Assembly: GCA_010093705.1 (NCBI GenBank)
Contig: MU006093.1
Coordinates: forward strand, 553,557 to 617,556
Source of the DNA: Patellaria atrata CBS 101060
Taxonomy: Eukaryota; Ascomycota; Dothideomycetes; Patellariales; Patellariaceae
DNA: 64,000 nt
Direction of reading: 5' to 3'
Shown here: one piece after another, positions 58,833-64,000 of the stretch
Position numbering within the stretch: position 1 is the first letter of the stretch
Layout: each line of letters begins with the position of its first letter
The notes under the pieces: generated by a model
Told to the model about the DNA's origin: nothing
Seen by the model: the letters and a program-made list of their open reading frames with translations, nothing else
Databases searched by the model: none
Translations under genes and position numbers: made by a program

Positions 58833-60350
58833 ATGAAAGTCCTCAAATCATCGTTATTTAGCTGTATTTCCTGTAGGAATCATCTCTTTAGGACCTTTGA
58901 GCTACCGCCAATGCACACTTCCATGCGATCATATACCCGACCGTCAATTGCTCCGAAACCGTATCTCGATATAAAACATATTCGTCAGAACCCAGGACTG
59001 TATGCTCAGAACTGCATTGACCGTAATTACAAGGCACAAAGCAATCATTCATGGCGGATACTGGAGCTATTCGAGCAATGGAAATTATGTCAAGAAGCTG
59101 GAAGAGGACTGCGAGAGCGAAGCAATGCTCTTCGCGCACAACTATCTTCTCCGTCCGAGTCGTCCTCTACGACCAGAGACAGCATACTGCAAAAGTCGAG
59201 AGAAGTTAAGGGCAAATTAGGAACAATTGAGCAGAAAGAGAAGTCCCTGCAGGATGAAATGGAATACCTTGCATTGCAGCTTCCCAATCTCAGTAGCGTA
59301 CAAACTCCGACTGGAAACGTCCCTGAGGTCTTGGGATACATTAATGAGCCCTTGAAGCTAGAATCCACTGGAACGGACAGAATATGCCGGTCGCATGTAC
59401 ACATAGGATCAGAGCTCAGGTTGATGGATTTTGCTGGAGCCGCAACCGCATCCGGTTGGGGCTGGTATTATTTGATAAACGAGGGCGCTCTCTTGGAACA
59501 GGCTCTTGTTCAATACGCGTTAAATGTTGCTATGCGGAGAGGATGGAACGTTGTATCACCGCCGTCGATCGTATACTCCCACATTGCCGCTGCCTGCGGC
59601 TTCCAGCCAAGAGACCAGCATGGGGAGCAGCAAATCTATAGCATAGAGCAAGCAGAAAAGGACAAAGCAAAACCACCACTGGTACTCGCCGGTACGGCCG
59701 AAATACCATTGGCCGGAATGAAGGCAGGTGAATATCTTGAGGAGTCCGAATTGCCATTAAAAACAGTAGGTATTAGCCGGTGTTATAGGGCGGAGACTGG
59801 GGCCCGTGGTGTGGATACCAAAGGCCTCTACAGAGTTCATGAATTCACAAAGGTCGAATTATTCGCTTGGACTTTGCCGGACCTACCTTCGGAGGAGCAC
59901 TTTACAACGAATGACGAATTACACTCAACAGTCGTTTTCGATGAGATAATATCCATACAGAAAGAGATCCTTGAGAACCTTGGACTTCACTGTCGGATTC
60001 TGGAAATGCCCTCGGCTGACCTTGGCGCAAGCGCTGTCAGAAAACAAGACATTGAGGCTTTCTTCCCTTCGCGGAGAGCAAAGGACGAAGGTTGGGGTGA
60101 AGTAACTTCAGCTTCTATCTGTACAGACTACCAAAGCCGCAGACTGGGGACAAGAGTGCGGTTCTCAAAACAGTGTAGGAAATTTGACTTCCCTCATACT
60201 GTTAACGGAACTGCTCTTGCTGTACCACGAGTAATTGCCGCCATACTGGAAAAACACTGGAGTGAGAACGACAAGTCGGTGACTATCCCTGAGGTATTAA
60301 GACCATATATGGGTGGCGTTGAAGTAATACGAAAGCGAAAATTATCATAA
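58833..60350 (+). CDS. dia4: Mitochondrial seryl-tRNA synthetase
   Basis: Class II aminoacyl-tRNA synthetase that charges mitochondrial tRNA-Ser. Single exon, 505 aa. The first ~40 residues (FSCISCRNHLFRTFELP) are Ser/Arg-rich with few acids, a likely matrix presequence. The next ~110 residues are a long helical hairpin, the tRNA-binding arm of SerRS (LDIKHIRQNPGLYAQN to KLGTIEQKEKSLQDEM). The catalytic domain follows: PPSIVYSH, LVLAGTAEIPLAGMKAGE, motif 2 ISRCYRAETGARGVDTKGLYRVHEFTKVELF, and motif 3 NGTALAVPRVIAAILE near the end. SICTDYQSRR is the usual serine-binding neighbourhood. The C terminus is short with RPYMGG, typical of the group. The cytosolic SerRS has a different extension, so the mitochondrial assignment is preferred. 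Start ATG has the usual A-rich leader. Confidence 0.95.
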   Translation: MKVLKSSLFSCISCRNHLFRTFELPPMHTSMRSYTRPSIAPKPYLDIKHIRQNPGLYAQNCIDRNYKAQSNHSWRILELFEQWKLCQEAGRGLRERSNALRAQLSSPSESSSTTRDSILQKSREVKGKLGTIEQKEKSLQDEMEYLALQLPNLSSVQTPTGNVPEVLGYINEPLKLESTGTDRICRSHVHIGSELRLMDFAGAATASGWGWYYLINEGALLEQALVQYALNVAMRRGWNVVSPPSIVYSHIAAACGFQPRDQHGEQQIYSIEQAEKDKAKPPLVLAGTAEIPLAGMKAGEYLEESELPLKTVGISRCYRAETGARGVDTKGLYRVHEFTKVELFAWTLPDLPSEEHFTTNDELHSTVVFDEIISIQKEILENLGLHCRILEMPSADLGASAVRKQDIEAFFPSRRAKDEGWGEVTSASICTDYQSRRLGTRVRFSKQCRKFDFPHTVNGTALAVPRVIAAILEKHWSENDKSVTIPEVLRPYMGGVEVIRKRKLS

Positions 60351-60809
60351 TATATGAAATGAAGGATAGATCTAACAGCTCACTTGCATATTCTATCAGA
60401 AATAAAATACCCATTAATATAAATGGAGCTCACTAGATCACCAGGCCTGTTATATGACTCCACGGTGACTTAGCTTACATTCGGTTTCCATGTTCTCCTT
60501 GTCAGAGAGTTTGTACAATATTGTTCGCTTAAAACAGAAAGAGAAGTTGCCCTTCCCATACAGCAGAGTGCAATGTCGAAAACGGTCAGAACGAACAGTA
60601 TACAGAAATCGGTAAAGCGGGTGTACAGCTATCGGGAAGACCGAATTTCACGAATATTAAGACAGAACTTTCAGGTCAATTTGTGGCCGACATATGATTT
60701 TTATCAATACTTTAAGCTAACTAATACAGCATACAAAAGTATGAGATTCAGGATACAAAGACTAAGACTAATATCAAACGTACATTTATACAGCGCCTGG
60801 TATCATTCC
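60351..60809. other. Convergent 3' region, AT-rich
   Basis: 459 bp between the end of the seryl-tRNA synthetase and the end of the decayed SDR gene. A plus-strand ORF at 60573-60902 has no features and overlaps the pseudogene. Nothing else is supported. Confidence 0.35.
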
Positions 60810-62588
60810 TTATCTTCCAACTCCAACATCCATGTCAACACCATAGTGTTTCAGGAATTTGCCCCAGACGGCACAATGTTCACGCTCACCAATCGCAATT
60901 AGCCACAAAACTCTCCCAGCCCCATCTTCCCAATCTATGGGCCGTACACCATGAGCATCTTTGTACTCTGGTGCGGTTCCAATATAGCTAGGATCGACGG
61001 TATTTATGGCTACACGGTCTTTCATCCACGCCCTATAGGCCTCTGTTTCTGTGATCATGTTCAAAGCCGCTTTCCCTGCTGAACTGGGAATCATCTCGAG
61101 TAGGCCTTCCCGGGACGAGACATTAACAATTTACGCGAGGGGTTTGTTGCGTACAGTGTACCTCTCGGATGTTGAGTACCCTATTACTGGCAGCAGCTCG
61201 TGGCATAGAATCAGCGGTGCAGATATATTGGCCGAGAGCGCGATGATGATATCCTCGTACGGAATTTCCGAACGTGACCGTACCCGAATGAGTTTGTACG
61301 GGCATTGGCTTCAGTGGTATCATCACCTGAGGAATCTTCGCTCGAACGGGCCCCTCTCTCCTCGTATACGGGCTTTGTACATATTTCCTCTCACTAATGT
61401 CGAGCTACGGCTACCAGTAAGTAGCAATTTTTTCTCATTTTGTAAAACCTTTCTCTCCTCGTCAACTGTATCCGTCGAGGTTTGGGTAGCATTGGTGATC
61501 AATATGTCTAATCCGCAGTCCCATTTTCGTAGTATCTTCTTTGTACAAGATACTAAATCAATGGCGTCTCTGGCGTGTCTAAAACCAGCGCCGATAACCC
61601 TCAACCTACCTTTCCACAAATCGAAGTCTGGCTTTATGGAGTATCTTTGTACAGCATCCTGAGGATACCGAGTGGTTGCAATGACTGAGCCGCCACATCG
61701 GAGCACCCTCAGTGCTGTATGATAACCCAGATTTACCCTTGCCCCGGTAATCAATGCTACTTTTCCTTGCAGATTCAAAGCATTAGGCAATGAAAGGTTG
61801 GACCCTGCGATATTCAATCTGCCGCATGGTACGCACAAGCGATGGTACGATGGATGGGATACGGTGAGTTTGTACCGGGAAATATAGCAAAAGTTCAACC
61901 TTTGCCCTTTTCGAGAAGCCGTTTCGGTACGGAAACTTTGAACAGTCTCACCCCATGTTGGCCCTTTCCATACGTCTTCCTCTGCCGATGGTCCGGCTGT
62001 ACTGTAGGATCCTGGCTCGGTACAGGACTTTGTTGTTTCCATTTCATCGGCTAGTATCGCCGTCTGTTTCATAACATCGGAGAATGAGCTTCATAACGTT
62101 AGCCCCTTTGCTCGCATCAAGTAGTCGTACAACCGAAGCGCGGTATCGAGATCCTTCTGTGATGGTACGGAAATTGCATCCCTAGCCTGTCTCTGCGTCT
62201 CCAATTCTTCCTCGTCTTGGTCCATACCGAGCTTAACATCCATCTCTTCCTCATCTAAAAACTCAAAATCTACTCCATCTATCTCAACTCCTCTCGTATC
62301 TCCTATCGATCGTAAATGATTCAGTATCTTCTTCCTCGTCCGTTCGTACACATTGCGATTGACGCTACGGGGAATCGCCGTACGGTTGTCATCCAGTATG
62401 AGGTGCTCTGCTATCTCATCTGCGAAAGGGGTGGAATGAGGCGGGAGTTCGTATGCCAGTACGCTAGGAACCAGATTTTTGTCATAAGTCAGTTCGTCGC
62501 GCCGCATTTGAATTGCGATGCTACGTCGGTCTTCGTTGAACATAGAGTCTTCGTACTCTTTAGGGGTGCTTAGTTCAACCATTCCCAA
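60810..62588 (-). pseudogene. Decayed SDR gene with zinc-knuckle N-terminal part
   Basis: A colinear gene relic on the minus strand. Three parts are recognisable. 62588-62094: an N-terminal region with YERTRKKILNHLRSIGDTRGVEIDGVDFEFLDEEEMD and TALRLYDYLMRAKG. 62072-61326: a Zn knuckle-like CYISRYKL ... LCVPCG followed by a Rossmann start, QGKVALITGARVNLGYHTA, then LDILITNATQTSTDTV. 61130-60810: IVNVSSREG, GKAALNMITETEA, INTVDPSYIG and WLIAIGE. These match one fungal SDR family of about 550 residues. It is interrupted by an in-frame TGA at 62091-62093, by shifts and stops around 61195-61325, and by a TAA at 61131-61133; the knuckle also reads CYIS where CxxC is expected. It is clearly broken, though much of the frame is kept, so decay looks recent. 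Intact homologues elsewhere would be needed to date it. Confidence 0.82.
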
Positions 62589-63370
62589 GGTGTTAAGTGT
62601 ATAAGTGTATGGATTTGTGATAAGGATGTGCGCTTGTATAGGGGGTGTGAATGAGTGACGGTAAGGTAATGGTTGTATAGAATGTGTATCACATAATGGT
62701 GAGGCATCAACATTAGCAAAAAATAATCATGTTACACTTGATAGATGTCTTACCCACTTTACGTGCTGGGCACTCTTCCCTAAGAAGATCAAAATTCACA
62801 CACAACACCAAACCACGTGATCTACCCGCTCTTAGCTCTTGCACCTTATATACCAAATTTTCTGCAGCTATTTCCATAACCCCCGGGAGTAGCTCAGTGG
62901 AAGCGCCACTGGGCAACATCGACAGCCCCGGGGGTCGACTCCTCAAGGGGGCAAATAGCCCCCATACCTCGGGCCCATTTGGGGCAGCAGATGTACCACG
63001 TCGTCTTCGGAGGGCGTGGGAACTGTTTTGCTTCTTTTTTTATTCAAACATTTATGTTATGCATAGAGTGGATGCGCGATGCTTTTTGCAGGTTCGAGTA
63101 CTGACGTAAGCGTTATATGTATGGCTTGGGGATTATGGACACGAAGTGGGTGAAAAATATATAAGTCGAAAATATGTTACTATTGATTTATACAAGATAA
63201 TTATTATATAGACAATACCTCCTAAAGATCTTGCATTAGGACTCGTAGATTAGACAGTCCAATACAGATTCACTCACAAGATCCCAACCACCTCCCCTAA
63301 CTCCAATGACAAGACCAGAAAACTTCATTCCAAACCTTTGGACCCATTGTCCGCCCTCCCAATTATACCC
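62589..63370. other. Intergenic region with tRNA-like element
   Basis: 782 bp that includes the Pol III-type element listed next. The remainder, 63110-63300, is AT-rich (TATATAAG, TTATTATATAGAC) with no supported ORF. Confidence 0.4.
62881..63041 (+). ncRNA. tRNA-like / SINE-like Pol III element
   Basis: TAGCTCAGTGG at 62890-62900 is a good Pol III A box. GGTCGACTCC at 62933-62942 resembles a B box (GGTTCGANNCC with one T missing). The 43-nt spacing is that of a real tRNA gene. A T7 run at 63034-63040 could terminate Pol III. However the flanking acceptor stem does not pair and the T loop is short, so this is not a working tRNA. Instead the body has its own hairpin, GGGGGCAAATAGCCCCC at 62947-62963. 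A SINE or other tRNA-derived small RNA fits best. A single copy is seen in this window. Confidence 0.5.
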
Positions 63371-63715
63371 TCACAACCCCATCCCAACCCCAGCAGCCAC
63401 AGCACCCCATCTAAGCAGTTCCTGCAACCCCACCGTCGCAGTCGGAGCCGCACCCGAACTCGTCGGCGTAACAGGTGCTCCGACCTCCGTATTTGCAGAT
63501 CTACTCGTTGTCGCTGGGCCTGGAGGTGCACTGGTACCCGTGCCAGGGAGCATCTCTGTGTTCGCGGTTCGCGATGTCACGGCCGGGGCGGAAGAGACGG
63601 AGCCGATGGTGGTTGGACCAGCGGACTCGGTGTTGGCGGTGCGGGTGGTGATGTCCTCTGCGTAGGCGGTTGTGAGGAGGGCGAGGACGGGGATCAGGAT
63701 CGTGAGGAGATACAT
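63371..63715 (-). CDS. Small Ser/Thr-rich GPI-type surface protein with repeats
   Basis: Single exon, 114 aa. The start at 63715 gives MYLLTILIPVLALLTTAYAED, a good signal peptide; an upstream in-frame ATG exists but would bury it. The mature part is Ser/Thr/Pro-rich, thus likely O-glycosylated, and contains three imperfect copies of a (T/S)SR(T/S)ANTE motif: TTRTANTE, TSRTANTE, TSRSANTE. It ends with GLQELLRWGAVAAGVGMGL, a moderately hydrophobic stretch that could be a GPI-attachment signal. Such short glycoproteins decorate fungal walls. No cysteines are seen, so it is unlike a disulphide-rich effector. Function unknown. The upstream region (to 64000) holds its promoter. Confidence 0.75.
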   Translation of the reverse strand: MYLLTILIPVLALLTTAYAEDITTRTANTESAGPTTIGSVSSAPAVTSRTANTEMLPGTGTSAPPGPATTSRSANTEVGAPVTPTSSGAAPTATVGLQELLRWGAVAAGVGMGL

Positions 63716-64000
63716 AGTGTATGGTTTTTTTATGGGTGGTGGGTTGGTTCGATAGTGTTGAATGGATATAGAGCTCTCTGGTAGATTGTGGACGGTCAAT
63801 TGGGTGTTGAACAGAGCTCAGAGGGATATCTTCAGTTAATTGCAAGGGTTCGGTTTGTTGGAGGTTGGAGGGTGGTATGCGAGTCGGTTGGCTGGGAATC
63901 TAACACGGTATAAATATTCTCTGCATTCCCCTGAATATACTGGGCAGGCTCTGGTAGATTAGCGACGCTGTTACTTGACGTAGGTGGATCATCAGCATAT
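63716..64000. promoter_or_regulatory. Upstream region of the GPI-type gene
   Basis: This is the 5' flank of the small surface-protein gene, cut by the window end. A TATA-like TATAAATA (63911-63918) lies at the far end on the plus strand. Nothing else is evident. Confidence 0.25.

Noticed and set aside
1-64000. CRISPR arrays, operons, bacterial ribosome sites, riboswitches
   Set aside because: Intron-bearing genes of fungal families fill the window; no regular spacer arrays or bacterial signals were seen.

Overview
The window is nuclear DNA of a filamentous ascomycete (Pezizomycotina). The evidence is short 47-150 nt introns with GTNNGT donors, CTAAC/CTGAC-like branch sites and YAG acceptors, together with fungus-specific families: a HET-domain protein, a Zn2Cys6 regulator with a fungal transcription-factor domain, a fungal PARP-UBE2Q fusion and a GH64 thaumatin-like glucanase. 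The protein set looks closest to Leotiomycetes, but that placement is only an impression. No bacterial, organellar or rDNA sequence was seen.

Layout. 0-12 kb: 3'-truncated BIR1 (-) and TAM41 (+) share a divergent promoter. Then come an unusual protein kinase with a Cys4 knuckle (+), an RBR E3 ligase (+), a short Na+/H+ antiporter (-), an intergenic stretch with an AT-rich relic and a hairpin, and a 2H phosphoesterase (+). 12-24 kb: HET protein (-), a long disordered protein (-), PDK1-type kinase (+) and a SWIB-type Snf12/Rsc6 subunit (-). 24-37 kb: amidohydrolase (+), WNRAGRP-type protein (+), Ubc15-type E2 (-), an SDR (+) and a very large UDP-glycosyltransferase (+).

37-46 kb is a 9-kb stretch with no gene I can support, although its base composition looks ordinary by eye.

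46-64 kb: Zn2Cys6 regulator (-), the PARP-UBE2Q fusion (-), a coiled-coil protein that may be COG7 (+), a D-amino-acid-oxidase-like gene with an internal stop (+), GH64 (+), mitochondrial seryl-tRNA synthetase (+), a decayed zinc-knuckle SDR gene (-), a tRNA-like Pol III-type element and a small GPI-type surface protein (-).

Most genes are unrelated housekeeping or signalling genes. I see no biosynthetic cluster. Functional themes are ubiquitin and ADP-ribose signalling (RBR ligase, Ubc15, PARP-UBE2Q), kinase signalling (PDK1, the Cys4 kinase) and mitochondrial lipid and translation functions (TAM41, mitochondrial SerRS). Exon structures were worked out by hand from reading frame and splice signals. 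They are inferences, strongest where a conserved motif is restored across the junction.
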